From an uncultured Janibacter sp. (GTDB lineage: Bacteria; Actinomycetota; Actinomycetes; Actinomycetales; Dermatophilaceae), in NCBI GenBank assembly GCA_946222495.1, contig CAMICF010000116.1:1-9097 (forward strand): a stretch of 9,097 nt of DNA. Reading direction: 5' to 3'. The notes beneath the pieces were generated by a model, which saw only the letters and a list, made by a program, of their open reading frames with translations, did not search any database and was not told the DNA's origin. Both the position numbers and the translations under genes were made by a program. The first letter of the stretch is position 1, and every line of letters begins with the position of its first letter. Below, piece after piece: positions 1 through 6,132 of the stretch.

Positions 1-65
1 CCCGACGGGCCACGGCGAGCCCGTCCTCCCGCGGCGCCGCTCCCCGCAAGCCCACCCTGCGCGTC

Positions 66-1199
66 GTGCCCGGACCCGACGGCGCCCCGCCGGTCGCCGA
101 GCGGAGCGCCGCGTCCCAGGGTGGCGGCGCGAAGCGTCGCCCGCCGGCCCGGCGCTCGACGTCGACCCAGGCGCGCCCGAGGGCCGCGGCGGTGCCGGAC
201 ACCCCGGCAGCCACCGGCTCGACGGCCCCCCGTTCCTCGAGGACGCCGGACTCCGGCCAGGCGGTCGTGCCCGGCTTCGCCGAGCTGCTCTCGGTGCTGC
301 TCTCGGCGGGCCAGCTCACCTCGCGCACCCTCGGCCAGGCGGCGGGTGCCGCTGCGGGAGAGGACTGGGAGCGCCGCTTCGCGGCGACGGCCGAGTTCCT
401 CCAGCGTCGCGTCCGGGGTGACTACGACGTCGACACCTTCGGCTTCGACGAGGACTTCACCCGGCACACCGCCTTCCCCGTGCTGCGTCTCCTCAAGGAC
501 AAGTGGTTCCGGGTCGAGGTCCGGGGGATCGAGAACATCCCCGACGAGGGCGGCGCCCTGCTCGTGTCCAACCACTCGGGCACGGTCGCCATCGACTCGG
601 TCATCACCCAGCTGGCGATCCACGACGCCCACCCGCGCAACCGCTTCCTGCGGATGCTCGGCGCGGACCTCGTCTTCCAGATGCCGCTCGTCGGTGACGT
701 CGCGCGCAAGACCGGAGCCACGCTCGCCTCCAACGCCGATGCCAGGCGCCTGCTGCGCAACGGCGAGCTCGTCGGCGTCTGGCCGGAGGGGTTCAAGGGC
801 GTCGGCAAGCCCTTCCGCGAGCGCTACAAGCTGCAGCGTTTCGGCCGGGGTGGGTTCGTCTCGGCGGCCATCGAGTCCGAGGTGCCGATCATCCCGTGCT
901 CCGTCGTCGGGGCCGAGGAGACCTACCCGATGATCGGCAACATGAAGACGGTCGCCCGGCTCATCGGTGCCCCCTACGCGCCGATCACGCCCTTCTTCCC
1001 GCTGCTCGGCCCGCTCGGGCTCATCCCGCTGCCGAGCAAGTGGATCATCGAGTTCGGCGAGCCGATCGACACCGCGTCCCTGGGGCCGAACGCCGCCGAG
1101 GACCCGATGCTCGTCTTCGAGCTCACCGACCAGGTCCGCGAGACGATCCAGCAGACCCTGTACTCGGTGCTCGTCACCCGCCGGTCGGTCTTCTTCTAG
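66..1199 (+). CDS. Lysophospholipid acyltransferase family protein (PlsC-like), probably 5'-partial
   Basis: Likely transfers an acyl group to a lysophospholipid or glycerol-phosphate acceptor at the membrane; the exact substrate cannot be read from sequence. Numbering from the GTG at 66, the acyltransferase blocks appear in order: NHSGTVAID (H170, D177), a block ending FQMPLVGD, WPEGFKG (P240-E241-G242) and VPIIPCSVVG from residue 273. A hydrophobic Pro/Leu-rich stretch follows from about residue 306, possibly membrane-associated. Residues 1-65 are Ala/Pro/Arg/Ser-rich and probably disordered. The start is doubtful: no ribosome-binding site precedes GTG 66, and the frame stays open back to position 3 with similar low-complexity residues, so the true start is probably outside the window. 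The His-to-Asp spacing is six residues, not the textbook four. The stop overlaps the ribosome-binding site of the next gene, suggesting co-translation. The family call is firm, the substrate is not. Confidence 0.85.
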   Translation: MPGPDGAPPVAERSAASQGGGAKRRPPARRSTSTQARPRAAAVPDTPAATGSTAPRSSRTPDSGQAVVPGFAELLSVLLSAGQLTSRTLGQAAGAAAGEDWERRFAATAEFLQRRVRGDYDVDTFGFDEDFTRHTAFPVLRLLKDKWFRVEVRGIENIPDEGGALLVSNHSGTVAIDSVITQLAIHDAHPRNRFLRMLGADLVFQMPLVGDVARKTGATLASNADARRLLRNGELVGVWPEGFKGVGKPFRERYKLQRFGRGGFVSAAIESEVPIIPCSVVGAEETYPMIGNMKTVARLIGAPYAPITPFFPLLGPLGLIPLPSKWIIEFGEPIDTASLGPNAAEDPMLVFELTDQVRETIQQTLYSVLVTRRSVFF

Positions 1200-1207
1200 G
1201 AGGAGGC

Positions 1208-1453
1208 ATGTCACTCCCTTCGGCTCGCGTGGTGATGATCGGCAAGCCCGGCTGCCACCTGTGCGACGAGGCCCGCGCGACCATCGAGCGGGTCGTCGCC
1301 GACACCGGCGACAGCTTCGCCGAGGTCGCCCTCGACGCGGACCCTGACTTCGCCAGGTACGTCGAGGAGATCCCGGTGACCTTCGTAGACGGCCGCCAGC
1401 ACGACTACTGGAGGGTCGACGAAGGGCGTCTGCGCGCCGCGCTCCGCCGCTGA
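1208..1453 (+). CDS. Glutaredoxin-like thiol-disulfide protein (DUF836 type)
   Basis: A small 81-residue thioredoxin-fold protein, probably a cytosolic thiol-disulfide oxidoreductase; partners are unknown. The N-terminal strand is followed by GKPGCHLCDEA, giving a C16-H-L-C19 redox motif at the start of the first helix. EIPVTFVDG near residues 54-62 supplies the cis-proline (P56) expected opposite the active site. Length fits the short glutaredoxin-like family (PF05768) often found beside rex and hemA in actinobacteria. The ATG at 1208 is chosen because two overlapping AGGAGG motifs lie at 1198-1206, partly inside the stop codon of the acyltransferase gene. An upstream extension in the same frame would only run through acyltransferase sequence. 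The pairing with that gene suggests one transcript, but no functional link is evident. Confidence 0.87.
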   Translation: MSLPSARVVMIGKPGCHLCDEARATIERVVADTGDSFAEVALDADPDFARYVEEIPVTFVDGRQHDYWRVDEGRLRAALRR

Positions 1454-1460
1454 CGGGCCG

Positions 1461-1499
1461 CCGCGGGCGTCCGCCGGGACCGCCCCGCGGACGACTTTG
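1461..1499 (+). terminator. Possible intrinsic-like terminator after the glutaredoxin gene
   Basis: CCGCGGGCG at 1461-1469 can pair with CGCCCCGCGG at 1481-1490, with one bulged base and an 11-base loop. CCGCGG pairs perfectly at the base of the stem. A short T-rich run (CTTTGT) follows, weaker than a classical U-tract. It lies 7 bases after the glutaredoxin stop and just before the rex control region, a sensible place to separate the two units. GC-rich genomes form such hairpins by chance, so this is tentative. Confidence 0.35.
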
Positions 1500-1514
1500 T
1501 GCATTTGTTCACAA
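1497..1514 (+). promoter_or_regulatory. Rex operator (ROP site) upstream of rex
   Basis: The 18-base sequence TTGTGCATTTGTTCACAA matches the established Rex operator pattern TTGTGAA-N4-TTCACAA at 13 of 14 defined positions; the one mismatch is C for A at position 6. It stands out as an AT-rich patch in very GC-rich DNA. It lies 73 bases before the likely rex start and overlaps the probable promoter, so bound Rex would block transcription. In Streptomyces coelicolor Rex is known to repress rex-hemACD and to release DNA when NADH/NAD+ rises. By analogy this site would link the whole downstream operon to redox state. Confidence 0.85.
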
Positions 1515-1525
1515 GAGCGTAATCT
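1497..1525 (+). promoter_or_regulatory. Probable promoter of the rex-hem operon
   Basis: TTGTGC at 1497-1502 and TAATCT at 1520-1525 are separated by 17 bases, the usual spacing of a housekeeping promoter, although each matches its consensus at only three of six positions. The -35-like element falls inside the Rex operator. Transcription would begin near 1532, which leaves a leader of about 55 bases before the GTG at 1588 and argues against the TTG at 1531 as rex start. The hexamers are inferred by eye; position and operator overlap are the main support. Confidence 0.45.
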
Positions 1526-1587
1526 CGAGGTTGTTCGGTCGTTCGGCGCCGCTCGCCCTTCGACCGGGAGAGGAGTCCAGCGCCATC

Positions 1588-2271
1588 GTGTCCGTCGACG
1601 AATCCGTCAAGCGGGAAATCCCCGATGCGACGGTCGCGCGACTCCCCGGATATCTCAGGGCCCTCGGCCAGCTTGCTGCCGGCGACGTCCTCTCGGTCTC
1701 CTCGGAGGAGCTTGCCCACAGTGCTGGGGTCAGCTCGGCGAAGTTGCGCAAGGACCTGAGCCACCTCGGCTCCTACGGCGTCCGCGGCGTCGGCTACGAC
1801 GTCGCCCACCTCGCCTACCAGATCTCCCGGGCACTCGGCCTGACCCATGACTGGCCCGTCGTCATCGTCGGCATGGGCAACCTCGGTCGGGCGCTCGCCT
1901 CCTACGGCGGCTTCGCCACCAAGGGCTTCCAGGTGGTTGCGCTCCTCGACCGCGACACCGACATCGCCGGCGAAAAGGTCGACGACCTCGCCATCCAGCC
2001 GATGGCCGCGCTCGGCGCCGTCGTGACCCCGGGCGAGGCCTGCATCGGCGTCATCGCGACGCCCGCGGCGTCCGCCCAGGAGGTCGCCGACCTCCTCGTC
2101 GAGGCGGGGGTCAGCTCGATCCTCAACTTCGCCGCGACGGCGATCCAGGTCCCCGAAGGAGTGCACATGCGCAAGGTCGATCTGTCGACGGAGCTGCAGA
2201 TCCTCGCCTTCCACGAGCAGCAGCGCGTGGGTGCGCACACGGACGACATCTTCGAGGAGGTCGTGCGATGA
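1588..2271 (+). CDS. rex: Redox-sensing transcriptional repressor Rex
   Basis: Cytosolic dimeric repressor that reads the NADH/NAD+ ratio: it binds operators when NAD+ prevails and lets go when NADH rises. The 227-residue product has an N-terminal winged-helix domain with the hallmark IPDATVARLPGYLRAL (from I11) and KLRKDLSHLGSYGVRGVGY (52-70). A Rossmann fold follows with G95-M-G97-NL-G100, and the C-terminal family signature NFAATAIQVPEG begins at N180, followed by VDLSTELQILAFH. The frame is open to a TTG at 1531, but that codon would sit at the predicted transcription start without a spaced ribosome-binding site. GTG 1588 has AGGAG at 1571-1575, a rather long 12-base gap, and gives an N-terminus of typical family length. 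Its stop overlaps the hemA start (ATGA). A Rex operator upstream implies autoregulation. The family call is very secure; the start is less so. Confidence 0.95.
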   Translation: MSVDESVKREIPDATVARLPGYLRALGQLAAGDVLSVSSEELAHSAGVSSAKLRKDLSHLGSYGVRGVGYDVAHLAYQISRALGLTHDWPVVIVGMGNLGRALASYGGFATKGFQVVALLDRDTDIAGEKVDDLAIQPMAALGAVVTPGEACIGVIATPAASAQEVADLLVEAGVSSILNFAATAIQVPEGVHMRKVDLSTELQILAFHEQQRVGAHTDDIFEEVVR

Positions 2272-3542
2272 GCCTCCTCAGCTTCGGCTTCAACCACCGG
2301 CGCACCCCGATCTCGGTGCTCGAGCGGGCCTCCCTCGACGAGGCCAGCCTGGCCGCGGTCGCCGGGACCGCCCAGGCCAGCGCGGACATCTCCGAGCACC
2401 TCGTCATCGCGACGTGCAACCGCACCGAGATCTACGCCGAGGTCAGTGCCTTCCACGGCGCCGTCGCCGACCTCACCGAGGCGCTGACCTCGAGCACGGG
2501 CATCACGCAGGAGGACCTCAAGGAGCACGTCGACCTCCACTACGGCGACGCCGCCGTCGCGCACGTCTTCAACGTCGCCGCGGGCCTCGACTCGATGGCC
2601 GTGGGGGAGTCCCAGATCCTCGGTCAGCTGCGCGAGGCCCTCACCCGGGGGCAGGCGGAGGGCCACGTCGGCAGCCACCTCAACTCCCTCGTCCAGCAGG
2701 CCCTGCGCACCGGCAAGCGGGTGCACTCGGAGACCGGGATCGACGAGGTCTCGCGCTCCCTCGTCTCCGCCGGCCTCGACCAGGCCGCCACCCTCGTCGG
2801 GCCCCTCTCGGAGGCCCGCGTCCTCGTCATCGGCGCGGGCTCGATGAGCGCGCTCGCCGCGACCACCGCGGTGCGGCGCGGGGTCGAGGGCCTCGTCGTC
2901 GTCAACCGGACCCACGAGCGGGGTGTCGTCCTCGCCGACCGCCTGGGCGGGGAGGCCCGACCCCTCGACGAGCTCGGGGCCGCGCTCGCGGAGGCGGACG
3001 TCGTCATCTCCTGCACCGGCTCCACCGGTCTGGCCGTGGCGCTGCCCGACGTCGCCGACGCCCAGGTCGACCGGGCCGGCCGGCCGCAGGTCTTCATCGA
3101 CCTCGCGCTGCCCCACGACATCGCCCACGAGATCAGCGACCTCACCGGCGTGACCCGGATCGGGCTGGCCGAGCTCGGCCAGCTGCTCGGCGTGGACGGT
3201 GTCGTCCCGGAGGTCGAGCAGGCCCGCGTCATCGTCGGTGACGCCGTCACCCGACACCTGGGCGCGCGGGCGGCGACCATCGCCGCACCGACCGTGCGCG
3301 CCCTGCGCAGCGCGGCCCAGGACGTCGTCGAGCGCGAGCTCGCCCGGCTGGACCAGCGCACCCCCGAGATGTCGGACGCCGACCGGGAAGAGGTCGGTCG
3401 CGCCGTCCACCGCATCGTCGACAAGCTCCTGCACCAGCCGACCGTGCGCGCCAAGGAGCTGGCCGTCGACGGCCGCTTCGGCGAGTACGAGGACGCGCTG
3501 CGCCAGCTCTTCGACCTCCACGCAGAAGGGAGCGAGCTGTGA
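2268..3542 (+). CDS. hemA: Glutamyl-tRNA reductase
   Basis: Catalyses the first committed step of C5-pathway tetrapyrrole synthesis: NADPH reduction of glutamyl-tRNA(Glu) to glutamate-1-semialdehyde in the cytosol. The 424-residue protein starts SLLSFGFNHRRTPI and carries the catalytic cysteine C50 in ATCNRTEIYAEV. The substrate-binding region reads FNVAAGLDSMAVGESQILGQ. The nucleotide-binding domain shows G189-A-G191-S-M193 and NRTHERG. IDLALPHDI has His where Arg is usual in this motif. The last 100 or so residues form the helical dimerisation domain. Length is normal. The ATG overlaps the rex stop, so translation is probably coupled, and the gene lies under the Rex operator. The product is expected to pass to HemL, encoded downstream in the same cluster. 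Confidence 0.97.
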   Translation: MSLLSFGFNHRRTPISVLERASLDEASLAAVAGTAQASADISEHLVIATCNRTEIYAEVSAFHGAVADLTEALTSSTGITQEDLKEHVDLHYGDAAVAHVFNVAAGLDSMAVGESQILGQLREALTRGQAEGHVGSHLNSLVQQALRTGKRVHSETGIDEVSRSLVSAGLDQAATLVGPLSEARVLVIGAGSMSALAATTAVRRGVEGLVVVNRTHERGVVLADRLGGEARPLDELGAALAEADVVISCTGSTGLAVALPDVADAQVDRAGRPQVFIDLALPHDIAHEISDLTGVTRIGLAELGQLLGVDGVVPEVEQARVIVGDAVTRHLGARAATIAAPTVRALRSAAQDVVERELARLDQRTPEMSDADREEVGRAVHRIVDKLLHQPTVRAKELAVDGRFGEYEDALRQLFDLHAEGSEL

Positions 3543-4498
3543 CCGCTCTCCGCCTCGGCACCCGCCGATCCACCCTCGCCATGACCCAGTCCGGGCACGT
3601 GGCCGACGCGCTGCGCGCGGCCGGCCACGATGTCGAGCTCGTCGAGGTCGTCACCGAGGGCGACACCAACCGGGCCTCGCTCGCGAGCCTGGGGGGCACG
3701 GGCGTCTTCGCCAGCGCGCTGCGCGAGGCGCTGAAGTCCGGGGAGATCGACCTCGCCGTCCACTCGCTCAAGGACCTGCCGACGACGCCCGAGCCGGGGC
3801 TGGTCGTCGTGGCGACCCCGCCACGCGTCGACCCCCGCGACGCGCTCTGCGCCCGCGACGGGCTCACCCTCGGTGAGCTCGGCGAGGGCGCCGTGGTCGG
3901 CACCGGGTCGCCGCGCCGCCGGGCGCAGCTGGCCTGCCTCGGTCTGGGCCTGGAGTTCCGCGACATCCGCGGCAACGTCGGGACCCGGCTGAGCATGGTC
4001 GGGCAGGGCGAGGACCAGCTCGATGCCATCGTCCTCGCCAGCGCCGGCCTGAGCCGCGTCGGCCTGGCGGACCGGGCCACCGAGCTCCTCGACCCCATCC
4101 AGATGCTGCCCGCCCCCGGCCAGGGTGCCCTCGCCGTCGAGTGCCGCGAGGACGACGAGGTGGTGCTCGCCGCCCTTCGTCCCCTCGACGACCCCGACAC
4201 CCGGGCCGCCACCACCGCCGAGCGCGGTGTCCTCGCCGAGCTGGAGGCCGGCTGCGCCGCCCCCGTCGGCGCGCTGGCCGAGGTCGTCGAGGACGACGAC
4301 GGCCCAATCATCTCTCTCCGAGCCGTCGTCGCCGCGACCGACGGCTCCGGCGAGCTCCGCCGGTCGATCACCGGCCCCCTCGGGGAGGCGGACGACCTCG
4401 GTCGCCGCCTGGCCCGAACCCTCATCGCCGACGGTGCGCCAGAGCTCGCCGACGTGTCCGCCACCCACCCCACGACCGCTTCGGAGCATGCCCAGTGA
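3539..4498 (+). CDS. hemC: Hydroxymethylbilane synthase (porphobilinogen deaminase)
   Basis: Polymerises four porphobilinogen molecules into linear hydroxymethylbilane in the cytosol, using a covalently bound dipyrromethane cofactor. In the 319-residue sequence LGTRRSTLAMTQS lies at the N-terminus, then AVHSLKDLP with the catalytic aspartate D79, RVDPRDAL, VGTGSPRRRAQL, DIRGNVGTRL, LPAPGQGALAVECR and EAGCAAPVGA. C239 in the last motif is the cofactor attachment cysteine. The usual GGKGLF loop reads GGTGVF here, so a Lys found in the E. coli enzyme is Thr; I believe this is common in actinobacteria but could not check it. The GTG start overlaps the hemA stop (GTGA), with AAGGGAG at 3526-3532 as ribosome-binding site. 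Its product goes to the HemD domain encoded immediately after. Confidence 0.97.
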   Translation: MTALRLGTRRSTLAMTQSGHVADALRAAGHDVELVEVVTEGDTNRASLASLGGTGVFASALREALKSGEIDLAVHSLKDLPTTPEPGLVVVATPPRVDPRDALCARDGLTLGELGEGAVVGTGSPRRRAQLACLGLGLEFRDIRGNVGTRLSMVGQGEDQLDAIVLASAGLSRVGLADRATELLDPIQMLPAPGQGALAVECREDDEVVLAALRPLDDPDTRAATTAERGVLAELEAGCAAPVGALAEVVEDDDGPIISLRAVVAATDGSGELRRSITGPLGEADDLGRRLARTLIADGAPELADVSATHPTTASEHAQ

Positions 4499-6132
4499 CC
4501 CCCCAGCGCTCGACCGCATCCGCCACTGCAACCCGCCGACCGGCCCGCGTCGCCTTCGTCGGCGCAGGCCCGGGTGACGCGTCATTGATGACCGTCGCCT
4601 CGGTCGACCTGCTGTCACGTGCCGATGCCGTCATCACCGACCAGCTGACCACCGAGACGGTGGTCAGCTCCATGACCGCCGAGGACGTCGACGTCGTCGA
4701 CGCGAGCCACGGGGAGCACGGTCAACAGCTGACCCACGCCTCGCGTGCCAAGCTCGTCGTCAAGACGGCCAAGGCGCACAAGGGTGGTCTCGTCGTCCGC
4801 CTCATGGACGGCGACCCGGCGACCTTCAACGGCCTGGCCGAGGAGGCCGCGGCGCTGTCCAAGGCGGGCATCGACTTCGACGTCGTGCCGGGCGTCTCGG
4901 CCGTGAGCGCCGTCCCGTCCTACGCCGGGGTGCCGTTGACCAGCCGCTCCACCGGTGCGCTCCACGTCGTCAGCGTCAACGGCTCCAAGCGGGCGGACCT
5001 CTCCGCCTCGGTCGGTGCCGACGTCACGCTCGTCCTGCTCGGCCTGCCCGAGCACCTCGTGCCGGCCTTCGCCGACCTGCTCGCCGCGGGCCGCGACGGG
5101 GAGACGCCGGTCGCCCTGACCCAGGGCGGGACGACCACCGCGCAGGCGACCACGGTGACCACGCTCGCCGAGGCGGCCGACGCCGTCCACGGGCTCGAGG
5201 TGCCGACCCTGGCGATCGTCGGCTCGACGGTCGAGATGCGCAGCACCCTGTCCTGGTTCGAGACCAAGCCGCTCTACGGCTGGGACGTCCTCATCCCGCG
5301 GACCAAGGACCAGTCCGGGCCGATGACCAAGCAGCTGCTGGGTCACGGTGCGACGAGCACGGTGGTCCCGACGATCAGCGTCGAGCCGCCGCGCACGCCG
5401 CAGGCCGTGGAGCGGGCCGTCCGCGGCCTCGTCACCGGTCGCTACCAGTGGATCGGCTTCACCTCGGTCAACGCCGTCAAGGCGATCCGGGAGAAGTTCG
5501 AGGAGTTCGGGCTCGACGCCCGCGCCTTCTCCGGGCTGAAGATCGCCGCCGTCGGCGGGGTCACCGCCGACGCCCTGCGCGACTGGGGCCTCGAGCCCGA
5601 CCTCGTGCCGAACGGCGAGATGTCCGCCCGGGGGCTCCTCGAGGACTGGCCGCCCTACGACGAGGTCCTCGACCCGATCGACCGGGTCTTCCTGCCCCGC
5701 GCCGACATCGCCACGGACACGCTCGTCGCCGGCCTGCAGGACATGGGCTGGCAGGTCGACGACGTCACCGCCTACCGGACGGTGCGGGCCACCCCGCCGC
5801 CGGCGCCGGTGCGCGACGCGATCAAGCAGGGCGCCTTCGACGCGGTGGTCTTCACCTCGTCCTCCACGGTGCGCAACCTCGTCGGCATCGCCGGCAAGCC
5901 GCACCCGTCCACGGTCATCGCCTGCATCGGCCCCGCGACGGTCAAGACCGCCGAGGAGGCCGGGCTGCGGGTCGACGTCATGGCGCAGGAGGCGACCGGC
6001 GCGAGCCTCGTCGAGGCGCTCGCCGACCACGGCCGCGAGCTCGCCGCGGCCGCGCTCGAAGCGGGTGAGGAGCCCCAGCGTCCGAGCGCGCGTCGCAAGA
6101 AGACGACGACGCGACGCAAGGCGAAGGGGTGA
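4495..6132 (+). CDS. hemD: Fusion of uroporphyrinogen-III C-methyltransferase-like domain and uroporphyrinogen-III synthase
   Basis: The C-terminal half (about residues 261-525, from YGWDVLIPR) is uroporphyrinogen-III synthase, which closes hydroxymethylbilane with ring-D inversion; GFTSVNAVKAIREKF, AAVGGVTADAL, VFTSSSTVRNL and ACIGPATVKTAEEAG fit it. The N-terminal half (about 17-255) resembles the SAM-dependent CobA/CysG-type methyltransferase: VAFVGAGPGDASLMT (G23-A-G-P-G-D28), RLMDGDPATFNG (D105-G-D-P108) and VPGVSAVSAVPSYAGVPLTSR. The usual GGDP-x-x-FGRG motif is altered to DGDPATFNG, so methyltransferase activity is uncertain. Such fusions are annotated as hemD in other actinobacteria. 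The protein (545 residues) ends in a Lys/Arg-rich tail from about residue 530. GTG 4495 is chosen because it overlaps the hemC stop (GTGA) and has GGAG at 4483-4486; the open frame extends upstream only inside hemC. Confidence 0.93.
   Translation: MTPQRSTASATATRRPARVAFVGAGPGDASLMTVASVDLLSRADAVITDQLTTETVVSSMTAEDVDVVDASHGEHGQQLTHASRAKLVVKTAKAHKGGLVVRLMDGDPATFNGLAEEAAALSKAGIDFDVVPGVSAVSAVPSYAGVPLTSRSTGALHVVSVNGSKRADLSASVGADVTLVLLGLPEHLVPAFADLLAAGRDGETPVALTQGGTTTAQATTVTTLAEAADAVHGLEVPTLAIVGSTVEMRSTLSWFETKPLYGWDVLIPRTKDQSGPMTKQLLGHGATSTVVPTISVEPPRTPQAVERAVRGLVTGRYQWIGFTSVNAVKAIREKFEEFGLDARAFSGLKIAAVGGVTADALRDWGLEPDLVPNGEMSARGLLEDWPPYDEVLDPIDRVFLPRADIATDTLVAGLQDMGWQVDDVTAYRTVRATPPPAPVRDAIKQGAFDAVVFTSSSTVRNLVGIAGKPHPSTVIACIGPATVKTAEEAGLRVDVMAQEATGASLVEALADHGRELAAAALEAGEEPQRPSARRKKTTTRRKAKG

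Noticed and set aside
896..1207. Longer 185-residue form of the glutaredoxin-like protein
   Set aside because: The first 104 residues are out-of-frame acyltransferase sequence; the strong AGGAGG at 1198-1206 sets the start at ATG 1208.
4141..4494. Extended N-terminus for the HemD fusion
   Set aside because: The in-frame extension lies inside hemC and encodes Arg/Pro-rich shadow sequence; GTG 4495 with the GTGA overlap and GGAG is the natural start.
2624..4618. 664-residue open frame on the - strand opposite hemA and hemC
   Set aside because: It is antisense to two unmistakable enzymes, is dominated by Arg/Ser/Ala low complexity and has no recognisable motif; long antisense frames are expected in very GC-rich DNA.
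4615..6030. 471-residue open frame on the - strand opposite hemD
   Set aside because: No start signal or family motif was seen, and it lies fully within a conserved gene on the other strand.
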